Source: VMDJ01 sp965659945
GTDB taxonomy: Bacteria; Pseudomonadota; Gammaproteobacteria; Chromatiales; Chromatiaceae
Reading direction: 5' to 3'
Assembly (NCBI GenBank): GCA_965659945.1
Contig: CBFHYJ010000046.1
Span: forward strand, 1 to 12,740
DNA: 12,740 nt
The translations under genes were made by a program, and so were the position numbers. Below the pieces are notes generated by a model. That model did no database searches, had not been told where the DNA came from, and saw nothing but the letters and a program-made list of their open reading frames with translations. Shown here piece by piece: positions 7,850 through 12,740 of this stretch. The first letter of the stretch is position 1, and each line of letters starts with the position of its first letter.

Positions 7850-7953
7850 CTCCAAGGATGTTGTTATTCATGAACAAACTGGAATCGCCAACATCTGTTT
7901 TTAAAAGCTGCGGACCTTTTGATACAAAAGAAGGCGATTCCAGCTCCTTGGAG
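7850..7953 (-). promoter_or_regulatory. Structured proteorhodopsin mRNA leader with sequestered Shine-Dalgarno
   Basis: On the minus strand CTCCAAGGA (7945-7953) is perfectly complementary to TCCTTGGAG (7850-7858), which includes GGAG of the proteorhodopsin ribosome-binding site (GGAGG at 7849-7853). One nucleotide inside it, CTGGAATCGCC (7933-7943) pairs perfectly with GGCGATTCCAG (7879-7889). Within the 43-nt loop, CAAAAG (7916-7921) can pair with CTTTTG (7925-7930), or five of its bases can pair with CTTTT (7903-7907); the two pairings exclude each other. This layout, with closing helix over the ribosome-binding site and switchable inner hairpins, resembles a cis-acting regulator such as a riboswitch or thermosensor. 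I recognise no known family. The pairings are read directly; function is inferred. Confidence 0.6.
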
Positions 7954-7954
7954 T

Positions 7955-7983
7955 TAAATACAAATACGTATAGTTTTTGTCTA
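7955..7983 (-). promoter_or_regulatory. Candidate promoter of the proteorhodopsin-retinal operon
   Basis: On the minus strand TAGACA (7978-7983, 5/6 match to the -35 consensus) lies 17 bp from TATTTA (7955-7960, weak 3/6 match to -10). The predicted start near 7948 would put the first leader helix almost at the 5' end of the mRNA and give an untranslated leader of about 107 nt. The -10 is poor, so either an activator is needed or another start in the AT-rich stretch to the right is used. Confidence 0.33.
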
Positions 7984-8010
7984 ATATTCGAATTTTTTTC
8001 CTAGACAAAA
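7975..8010. repeat. Perfect 9-bp inverted repeat over the predicted -35 region (candidate operator)
   Basis: TTTTGTCTA (7975-7983) and TAGACAAAA (8002-8010) are perfect inverted arms 18 bp apart. A third half-copy TTTGTC lies at 8018-8023, so the TTTGTC/GACAAA unit occurs three times in about 50 bp. One arm coincides with the candidate -35 box of the proteorhodopsin operon. This is consistent with a regulator-binding site, although the surrounding DNA is very AT-rich. I cannot assign a regulator. Confidence 0.45.
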
Positions 8011-8224
8011 TGATAAATTTGTCCACTTATCTTTATAAATTAAATCTAATTTAGTATTTAACTATATATATTGAACAGGTTTTATCGGTCTTATAGCCTT
8101 TACAAAATCAAGCTGACCAATATTTAACGTTTCACTTTTTTCCGAATCTTTAGAAACATTAAAGAAATTTGTATTGGACATAACAAGCCACTAGAAAACG
8201 ATGCGACTTTAAAAAATAAATGGC
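7984..8224. other. Very AT-rich non-coding stretch
   Basis: This part of the 715-bp gap between proteorhodopsin and the EamA gene is very AT-rich and contains no credible coding sequence on either strand. It holds short AT-only inverted repeats, for example TAAATTA (8036-8042) with TAATTTA (8047-8053), and several imperfect TATAAT-like boxes (such as TATAAG on the minus strand near 8091). Such DNA often marks promoter or nucleoid-protein-binding regions. I see no specific site beyond those listed separately. Confidence 0.5.
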
Positions 8225-8250
8225 AAAAAAATCCCCGAAGATTCGGGGAT
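8225..8250 (-). terminator. Strong intrinsic terminator, minus-strand direction
   Basis: ATCCCCGAA (8231-8239) and TTCGGGGAT (8242-8250) form a perfect stem (8 bp with a 4-nt loop in RNA). On the minus strand it is followed by seven Ts (8225-8231). No minus-strand protein gene lies immediately upstream, so it must end a non-coding transcript or attenuate one before the proteorhodopsin operon. Confidence 0.85.
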
Positions 8251-8408
8251 AAACTTTCAAGGCAGAACCTAGGAGCCTGTTATCGGGAGACAGCCATCCA
8301 AATAGCCCTTGAGAGATAAATCAACTGTAGCTGTTTTGTTTGGTTTTTGAATAGCTGTTCGCGGCAACTTGTTCAAGTCATAAAAAAACCAGCAATTGCT
8401 TGCTAAGT
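8225..8408 (-). ncRNA. Candidate structured small RNA upstream of proteorhodopsin
   Basis: No credible ORF lies here, but the minus strand has a complete small-transcript layout: a perfect -10 TATAAT (8415-8420), about 184 nt of foldable sequence and a strong intrinsic terminator. The 5' domain (8341-8391) forms an extended hairpin: TGGTTT (8386-8391) with AAACCA (8341-8346), TTGAA with TTCAA (8372-8376/8347-8351) and AGTTG with CAGCT (8365-8369/8353-8357), around a CCGCGAA loop. The second domain closes with CTCTCAAGG (8307-8315) and CCTTGAAAG (8254-8262), one mismatch, and contains an inner CTGT/ACAG stem. Size resembles 6S RNA but I do not see its conserved bubble, and I match no family. 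It could instead be the attenuated 5' leader of the operon. Confidence 0.5.
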
Positions 8409-8414
8409 CTTTAA

Positions 8415-8440
8415 ATTATATGGCATCCGGCAAGATTCAA
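8415..8440 (-). promoter_or_regulatory. Candidate promoter for the minus-strand small RNA
   Basis: The minus strand carries a perfect -10 hexamer TATAAT (8415-8420). The best -35-like element is TTGAAT (8435-8440), but the 14-bp spacer is too short, and the hexamer at 17 bp is a poor match. The -10 is the strong part of this call. Confidence 0.4.
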
Positions 8441-8556
8441 ACGTGCAGCCGCCTGCTTCATGGATATGCACTCAAATCATTTGGAAGATGCCCAGGATTG
8501 TTTTATCTCCATCTCGCACAGCCTATAGTGGTGCGAAATCTAGCCAGAATTCTTAC

Positions 8557-9441
8557 ATGCCACACACGCTCCATCCCCGCCTGATCGCCCTTGTGCCCTT
8601 GCTATTTGTGCTGTTGTGGAGCACCGGCTTTATTGGCGCCAAATACGCCCTGCCGTATATCGAGCCCTTCAATGTGCTGTTCTATCGCATGTTGCTCAAT
8701 CTGGCTGCTTTCGCACTCCTGATTCGCCTATTCAACGCCAAACCGCTCACCCTCTCGCAGAAAGGACACCAGCTAGTTGTTGGGTTGTTGATTCATGCTG
8801 GCTACCTCGGCGGGGTCTTTGCCGCGATCAAACTCGACATGCCCGCCGGCCTCACAGCACTCATCGTGGGCCTACAACCCCTACTGACAGCCCTGATCAC
8901 TTGGAGCAGCGGGAAAGAGCAGTTACGAAGTCTCCAGTGGCTTGGTCTTGTGCTCGGCATAGTGGGCATCACCATTGTGTTAGATGGCAATGGTCGACTC
9001 GGCTTTAGCAACACCGACCCTTGGGCGCTGCTAGCCGTGTTCGTTGCTTTGTTCGCCATCTCACTTGGCACCCTGTATCAAAAACACTTTGGCGCCGGCA
9101 CCGACCTACTCAGCGGCTCTTTCTATCAATATCTGGCGACTGCGGTAATCATGGGGTTGCTGACCTGGCAATTCGAATCCGGTGAGGTCGATTGGCAGCT
9201 GCCGTTAATTTTGTCGCTAGCTTGGTTGGTACTTGGTTTATCCGTAAGTGCCATCTTGTTACTGCTGTTCATGATTCGTGAAGGCGAATCATCGAAAGTG
9301 GCTAGCTATTTTTATCTCGTGCCACCTACAACGGCTCTCGAAGCTTGGTTGTTATTTGATGAGCAATTCACATTAGAAGCATTATTAGGTGTTGGCATAA
9401 CAGTTCTCGGCGTTTATCTAGTACTTAAACGCAAAAGCTAG
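8557..9441 (+). CDS. EamA/DMT-family transporter (drug/metabolite permease)
   Basis: This predicted inner-membrane permease of the EamA (RhaT/YdcZ-like DMT) superfamily has 294 aa and about ten hydrophobic spans in two repeats. The N-terminal LLWSTGFIGAKYALPYIEPF is the family's typical first helix and loop, and PAGLTALIVGLQPLLTALI is the characteristic end of the first repeat. The second repeat ends with YLVPPTTALEAWLLFDEQFT and GVYLVLKRKS. The substrate cannot be told from sequence. I chose the ATG at 8557. The frame is open to an ATG at 8443, but the extra 38 residues are polar and unlike family N-termini. No strong ribosome-binding site is visible. rsmA follows after 40 bp, so the two may be co-transcribed. 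Confidence 0.9.
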   Translation: MPHTLHPRLIALVPLLFVLLWSTGFIGAKYALPYIEPFNVLFYRMLLNLAAFALLIRLFNAKPLTLSQKGHQLVVGLLIHAGYLGGVFAAIKLDMPAGLTALIVGLQPLLTALITWSSGKEQLRSLQWLGLVLGIVGITIVLDGNGRLGFSNTDPWALLAVFVALFAISLGTLYQKHFGAGTDLLSGSFYQYLATAVIMGLLTWQFESGEVDWQLPLILSLAWLVLGLSVSAILLLLFMIREGESSKVASYFYLVPPTTALEAWLLFDEQFTLEALLGVGITVLGVYLVLKRKS

Positions 9442-9481
9442 TTGCTTCATAATAGCCGTATATTCTTAACGCAGAAATACA

Positions 9482-10267
9482 GTGTCACATCGCGCAAAAA
9501 AACGCTTCGGCCAAAACTTTCTACATGACGCGAGCGTTATCCAGCGCATCGTTGATGTGATTGACCCACAAGTTCATGACCACATGGTTGAGATAGGCCC
9601 AGGTCAAGCCGCGTTAACGATTCCCCTGTTACGTGTTGTCGGCGAGATGGATGCTATCGAGGTCGATCGCGATCTGATTCCTATCGTTGAACGCACCTGC
9701 TCTCCCGTAGGAAAAATAAATCTAACCAATGCAGATGCATTGAAGTTTGATTTCAGCACGCTTCGCAATGATGAGCGCCCACTGCGCTTAGTTGGCAACC
9801 TGCCCTATAACATCTCAACACCTATCCTGTTTCACGTACTTGAATCACGTACTGCAATTAAAGACATGCACTTTATGTTGCAGAAAGAAGTTGTTGATCG
9901 CATAGCTGCTGGTCCAGGATCTAAAACCTACGGTCGCTTATCCGTGATGCTGCAAGCCTACTGTGATGTCACTCATCTGTTTGATATCGGACCGGGTGCT
10001 TTTGACCCACCCCCAAAAGTCGACTCAAGTATTGTTCGATTAATCCCTAAACCAGATGATCAAATCGTGATTACGCATCACGCGGCTTTTGCCAAGATTG
10101 TTAAACAGTGTTTTGAGCAACGTCGTAAAACACTGCGAAACAACCTGAAAGGAATTTTAGAAGGTGACGCGATTGAAGCTTTAGGTATTAACCCATCTGC
10201 TCGAGCTGAAACATTATCTGTGGAAGATTTCCAAACCCTAGCGGAAGCCGCAGGGATTACTGAGTAA
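9482..10267 (+). CDS. rsmA: 16S rRNA (adenine1518-N6/adenine1519-N6)-dimethyltransferase RsmA (KsgA)
   Basis: RsmA is a cytoplasmic SAM-dependent enzyme that dimethylates A1518 and A1519 in the 3' hairpin of 16S rRNA late in 30S assembly. The 261-aa product begins RAKKRFGQNFL, the conserved N-terminal signature. It has EIGPGQ at 37-42 (motif I), the acidic residue Glu60 in AIEVDRD, Asp85 in NADAL and catalytic NLPY at 106-109. The start is GTG (9482-9484), preceded only by a weak AGAA-type ribosome-binding site. No better start exists before the conserved segment. Neither pdxA, surA nor apaG, which often flank it in gammaproteobacteria, is adjacent here. The last 11 bp overlap the 3' end of the convergent DUF2927 gene. 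Confidence 0.97.
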   Translation: MSHRAKKRFGQNFLHDASVIQRIVDVIDPQVHDHMVEIGPGQAALTIPLLRVVGEMDAIEVDRDLIPIVERTCSPVGKINLTNADALKFDFSTLRNDERPLRLVGNLPYNISTPILFHVLESRTAIKDMHFMLQKEVVDRIAAGPGSKTYGRLSVMLQAYCDVTHLFDIGPGAFDPPPKVDSSIVRLIPKPDDQIVITHHAAFAKIVKQCFEQRRKTLRNNLKGILEGDAIEALGINPSARAETLSVEDFQTLAEAAGITE

Positions 10268-11081
10268 CTAACTCACTCGATTCATTCAGCAGGGCATACA
10301 AACGGCCACGTTGAATCGACTTTTGCGCCTGAGCAATGGTGCCGTTTCTTTCCCAAACACGTAAACGCTCACGCAAGATAGGCATTGCCTTCTGCATCGT
10401 CATACCTGCGTGCACTTCAGGAAGGTAAAGCAATCGCAGTAGGACGTAATCCAAGCCGGTTAAAAACTCATCTGAGGTGCGATCACTGAACACGGTTGGA
10501 TAAGCGAAGTGTGAGTCGTTAATCAAACCCAGCATCTGTGATAACTCCTCTACGATGCAAGGAACAAAGCGACCTTTTGATTGTGCGCGCTCAACAGGAA
10601 TAACAACGGTACCACCGGTTATCTCTGACCATCGATTGAATCGAATGCTACCCATGCACACCGCGTCGTCCATATAGTTCAAACGCTCAGGCGAAAGCTC
10701 ACGCGCTACCGTGGGATAAAGATCTTCATTACCTGAGAAGAAAATCTTCACGTTAGCTTGCTCTTTATTCGGCACAAAGTGCACCGGCAGATTGGTGATC
10801 TCGCTAAGATGATGGAAATGCATCGCAATCAACCAACGTTGTTCTTCTGCGTCACCCGATGTGCTATTAACCCAAACACGCAGTGGCTGATGCCATTTAC
10901 GAATCAATGGACGAACTTGCTCATACTCGCCACGCATAGCGATATCGAGGAAGGCATGTTCGATGTATTTAGGATTTTGCCAATGCGGCAACTTCTTCTG
11001 AGTCGCGGCAAAAACACTCGCCGTCAGCAAACATGCCAATAGCAGTATCAGTGTTCGGTGATGCCAACGAGGTGACTTCAT
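10257..11081 (-). CDS. Exported DUF2927-family protein, function unknown
   Basis: The 274-aa product begins with a probable cleavable signal peptide (RTLILLLACLLTASVFA, basic residues before, cut probably near 25-26), so it acts in the periplasm or outside. The DUF2927 hallmark CIVEELSQMLGLINDS lies at 175-190, preceded by VVIPVERAQ and followed by FLTGLDYVLLRLLYLPE. The segment EELSQMLGLIND at 178-189 has the spacing of a metzincin HExxHxxGLxHD motif, with the three zinc-ligand histidines replaced by Glu, Gln and Asn. This suggests a protease-like fold without the usual metal site. Cys142 and Cys175 could form a disulfide. It stands alone, convergent with rsmA. The family identification rests on remembered motif similarity. 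Confidence 0.85.
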   Translation of the reverse strand: MKSPRWHHRTLILLLACLLTASVFAATQKKLPHWQNPKYIEHAFLDIAMRGEYEQVRPLIRKWHQPLRVWVNSTSGDAEEQRWLIAMHFHHLSEITNLPVHFVPNKEQANVKIFFSGNEDLYPTVARELSPERLNYMDDAVCMGSIRFNRWSEITGGTVVIPVERAQSKGRFVPCIVEELSQMLGLINDSHFAYPTVFSDRTSDEFLTGLDYVLLRLLYLPEVHAGMTMQKAMPILRERLRVWERNGTIAQAQKSIQRGRLYALLNESSELVTQ

Positions 11082-11121
11082 AAATGATTAGAGACTCAGT
11101 TATGACAATAAAGTGACACCG

Positions 11122-11150
11122 AATGTATCGACCACAGTTTTTTTATTCAA
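11122..11150 (-). promoter_or_regulatory. Candidate sigma70 promoter for the DUF2927 gene
   Basis: On the minus strand TTGAAT (11145-11150) lies 17 bp from TACATT (11122-11127), each matching 4/6 consensus bases. The predicted start is about 35 bp upstream of the gene's ATG. It sits in the 186-bp divergent gap shared with the MFS gene, for which I see no equally good promoter. Confidence 0.4.
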
Positions 11151-11267
11151 CAAGCAGTTGCATATCAATAGATACTAATAATCTGGTATACCTGCAGCTT
11201 GTTAATTGTCTTGACGCTCATTCGCCTATCACTGTTAATGACCTCTCAATTTTGAGTCTTCTTCATC

Positions 11268-12479
11268 ATGAATAACGCGCTGAACCAAAAGGCTTTTTGG
11301 ATCCTGACTGCTGGCTCGCTCATGCTTGCGATCACCTTAGGTATACGCCATGCCTTTGGTGTCTTCCTGGTACCTATGTCGATTGATAATGGCTGGGGTC
11401 GCGAAACCTTTGGTTTTGCCATTGCGCTACAAAATTTGATCTGGGGCTTATCTCAACCCGTTGTTGGTCACTATGCTGACAAATTAGGTGCCAAGCCAGT
11501 CATGTTAGTAGGTGGCTTACTTTATGCCCTCGGCCTGCTGGGTATGGCTACCGCTCATTCCTCTACGATGCTCATCATCTCATCAGGCTTGTTAATTGGT
11601 ATTGGATTAGCTGGCACAACTTTCCCTGTGATTTTTGGCGCGATTAGCCGGGTGGTTCCTGCAGAAAAACGTTCTTTCGCGCTTGGCATATCGATGTCGG
11701 TCGGCTCTTTAGGTCAATTTGTTTTATTACCTTTATCCGTTGTGCTTCTTGATTATCAAGGTTGGAGCTACAGCTTATTAATACTTTGTGTGTTGAGCTT
11801 ACTCATCCTACCGCTGTCGTTTATTTTTAGCGCATCAAAAAACAATGTGCCCAACCCAAAGAATGTCACCTATTCAACTCGCTTTGTTTTAAAAAGCGCT
11901 CTGAACTCTCGTGCCTTTCAATTACTTTGCTTAGGATTTTTTGTCTGTGGTTTTCACGTATTGTTTATCGCAACACATTTACCCGGCTACTTAACAATTC
12001 ATGGCTTAAGCGCCATGTCTGGCTCGATTGCTCTAGCATTGATCGGACTGTTCAATATCTTTGGCTCATATTTCGCTGGCGTCCTCGGCGGTCGTTATGC
12101 AAAACCCAAACTACTCTCTGCGATCTACTTCAGCCGAATGATTGCGATCGTCCTCTTACTTGTCATGCCTTTATCAGAAACCACTGTCTATCTGTTTGCT
12201 GCCATGATGGGGCTTCTGTGGTTAAGCACCGTGCCATTAACCAATGGCATAGTGGCTTCACTCTTTGGTGTTGAACATATGGCGATGCTCGGCGGGATTG
12301 TTTTCTTGTCGCATCAAGTGGGTGCTTTTTTAGGTGGCTGGCTAGGTGGATCAATTTACGACCTGAATGGCTCTTACGATCTTGCTTGGTTCATTGCGAT
12401 TGGATTAGCTTTATTTGCTGCTGCTGTGAACTTACCCATCAAAGAAGAAGCACATCACTGGGATAAACATCTTGGATAA
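11268..12479 (+). CDS. Major facilitator superfamily (MFS) transporter
   Basis: This 403-aa inner-membrane secondary transporter has about twelve hydrophobic spans. The first helix region reads LAITLGIRHAFGVFLVPM. The MFS motif A between helices 2 and 3 is seen as GHYADKLGAKPVML at 67-80. The central cytoplasmic loop lies near 190-210 (SASKNNVPNPKN). It resembles the oxalate/formate antiporter-like branch, but the substrate cannot be assigned. The ATG at 11268-11270 has no clear Shine-Dalgarno. It reads away from the DUF2927 gene. A possible small membrane ORF overlaps its stop by 8 nt. An MFS gene next to ssb is also known from other gammaproteobacteria such as Pseudomonas. Confidence 0.92.
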   Translation: MNNALNQKAFWILTAGSLMLAITLGIRHAFGVFLVPMSIDNGWGRETFGFAIALQNLIWGLSQPVVGHYADKLGAKPVMLVGGLLYALGLLGMATAHSSTMLIISSGLLIGIGLAGTTFPVIFGAISRVVPAEKRSFALGISMSVGSLGQFVLLPLSVVLLDYQGWSYSLLILCVLSLLILPLSFIFSASKNNVPNPKNVTYSTRFVLKSALNSRAFQLLCLGFFVCGFHVLFIATHLPGYLTIHGLSAMSGSIALALIGLFNIFGSYFAGVLGGRYAKPKLLSAIYFSRMIAIVLLLVMPLSETTVYLFAAMMGLLWLSTVPLTNGIVASLFGVEHMAMLGGIVFLSHQVGAFLGGWLGGSIYDLNGSYDLAWFIAIGLALFAAAVNLPIKEEAHHWDKHLG

Positions 12480-12609
12480 GCCCACACCTCGATGGATAGC
12501 GCTTAGCCTGGTGTTACTGGGAGCCGCACTCACTGCGGGTACTTTTATGCTCTATCAATATGACGCCGGCAGTTTGTTTGTCTCTTCTACGTTGACCTCC
12601 TGCGCATAA
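12472..12609 (+). CDS. Possible small single-span membrane protein (45 aa)
   Basis: A TTG-start frame begins inside the end of the MFS gene, overlapping its stop by 8 nt, and runs 45 codons to a TAA (12607-12609). The predicted peptide begins MDKPTPRWIAL. It has one hydrophobic span (ALSLVLLGAALTAGTFML) after positive residues and a short polar tail ending SCA. GGGA lies upstream of the TTG. A terminator follows immediately, so the transcript includes this frame. The overlap suggests translational coupling and a possible role as a partner of the permease. I do not recognise the family; an in-frame accident cannot be excluded. Confidence 0.45.
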   Translation: MDKPTPRWIALSLVLLGAALTAGTFMLYQYDAGSLFVSSTLTSCA

Positions 12610-12622
12610 CTCACTTGCATAA

Positions 12623-12649
12623 AAAAAGCCCGGCTAAGCCGGGCTTTTT
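12623..12649. terminator. Bidirectional intrinsic terminator
   Basis: GCCCGGC (12628-12634) and GCCGGGC (12638-12644) form a perfect GC-rich stem with a TAA loop, flanked by an A tract on the left and five Ts on the right. It can end transcription from the MFS side on the plus strand and from ssb on the minus strand. Confidence 0.93.
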
Positions 12650-12664
12650 CTCGATATCGTTTTG

Positions 12665-12740
12665 TTAAAACGGAATATCTTCGTCGGTATAACCGTTATC
12701 CATAGACGCTGGTGCAGGCGCTGATTGCGAGCCACCTTTC
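12665..12740 (-). CDS. ssb: Single-stranded DNA-binding protein SSB, C-terminal end only
   Basis: Only the last 24 codons and the TAA are inside the window. The visible tail is Gly/Ser/Pro/Ala-rich (GGSQSAPAPAS) and ends NGYTDEDIPF. This is the acidic C-terminal tip through which SSB recruits replication and repair proteins such as PriA, RecQ and the polymerase III chi subunit. The DNA-binding OB fold lies right of the window. Confidence 0.93.
   Translation of the reverse strand, partial: KGGSQSAPAPASMDNGYTDEDIPF

Noticed and set aside
7842..7871. In-frame ATG upstream of proteorhodopsin (7869-7871)
   Set aside because: It has no Shine-Dalgarno, would place the strong GGAGG inside the coding region, and would spoil the signal peptide.
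7801..8004. Open frame of 67 codons on the plus strand
   Set aside because: It runs over the proteorhodopsin 5' end and leader in the antisense direction and has no domain-like features.
7961..8023. Naming the inverted repeats as binding sites of a specific light regulator (PpsR/CrtJ or LitR/CarH)
   Set aside because: The TGT-N12-ACA spacing does not fit, and I cannot reliably match the sequence to a LitR/CarH consensus.
8225..8408. Identification as 6S RNA, SRP RNA or a tRNA-like element
   Set aside because: The length resembles 6S, but I found no long closing duplex between the two ends or conserved central bubble, no SRP loop sequence and no tRNA T-arm pattern.
8443..8556. N-terminal extension of the EamA protein from ATG 8443
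   Set aside because: The 38 extra residues are polar and low in family resemblance; the DMT helix pattern starts right after the ATG at 8557.
11149..11203. AACAAGC/GCTTGTT inverted repeat and GGTATACC palindrome in the DUF2927-MFS gap
   Set aside because: Seven-base arms 41 bp apart and an 8-bp palindrome are within chance expectation; no other support for a site.
1..12740. CRISPR arrays, insertion sequences, integrases, tRNA or rRNA genes
   Set aside because: None seen: no regularly spaced repeats, no transposase or recombinase frames, and no cloverleaf-like sequences.

Overview
The window looks like a chromosomal segment from a marine gammaproteobacterium. Flanking housekeeping genes (miaB, rsmA/ksgA, and an ssb tail ending in DEDIPF) support this, as does a green-type proteorhodopsin with a full retinal-synthesis operon. 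I cannot name the genus from sequence alone.

Layout from left to right. Positions 1-685 (minus) hold the N-terminal 228 codons of miaB. Positions 918-7841 (minus) are one uninterrupted photoheterotrophy operon, transcribed right to left: proteorhodopsin, crtE, crtI, crtB, crtY, blh, idi (type 2). All five junctions from crtE to idi overlap by 1, 1, 4, 10 and 8 nt, so translation is probably coupled along the chain. The enzymes form a complete route. Idi supplies DMAPP and CrtE makes GGPP. CrtB makes phytoene, CrtI lycopene and CrtY beta-carotene. Blh cleaves beta-carotene to retinal, the chromophore of the proteorhodopsin. No ketolase or hydroxylase is present, so the pathway appears dedicated to retinal.

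The 715-bp AT-rich gap 7842-8556, between proteorhodopsin and the divergent EamA-family gene, is the most interesting non-coding part. The predicted proteorhodopsin mRNA leader (about 7850-7953) can fold by a perfect 9-bp helix that buries the Shine-Dalgarno sequence. This stacks next to a perfect 11-bp helix with alternative hairpins inside. Upstream lie a perfect 9-bp inverted repeat over the predicted -35 box, and a candidate structured small RNA of about 184 nt on the minus strand (about 8225-8408) with a perfect -10 box and a strong intrinsic terminator. A palindrome between proteorhodopsin and crtE (7017-7034) may help set different expression of the two parts of the operon.

Positions 8557-10267 (plus) hold an EamA/DMT permease and rsmA. 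Positions 10257-11081 (minus) hold a secreted DUF2927 protein whose 3' end overlaps that of rsmA by 11 bp. Positions 11268-12479 (plus) hold an MFS permease followed by a possible 45-aa single-span membrane protein. A bidirectional terminator (12623-12649) separates these from the C-terminal end of ssb (minus).

The carotenoid genes and the gap look poorer in GC than miaB and the first half of the EamA gene. This fits acquisition of the photosystem as a cassette, but I judged it by eye only.
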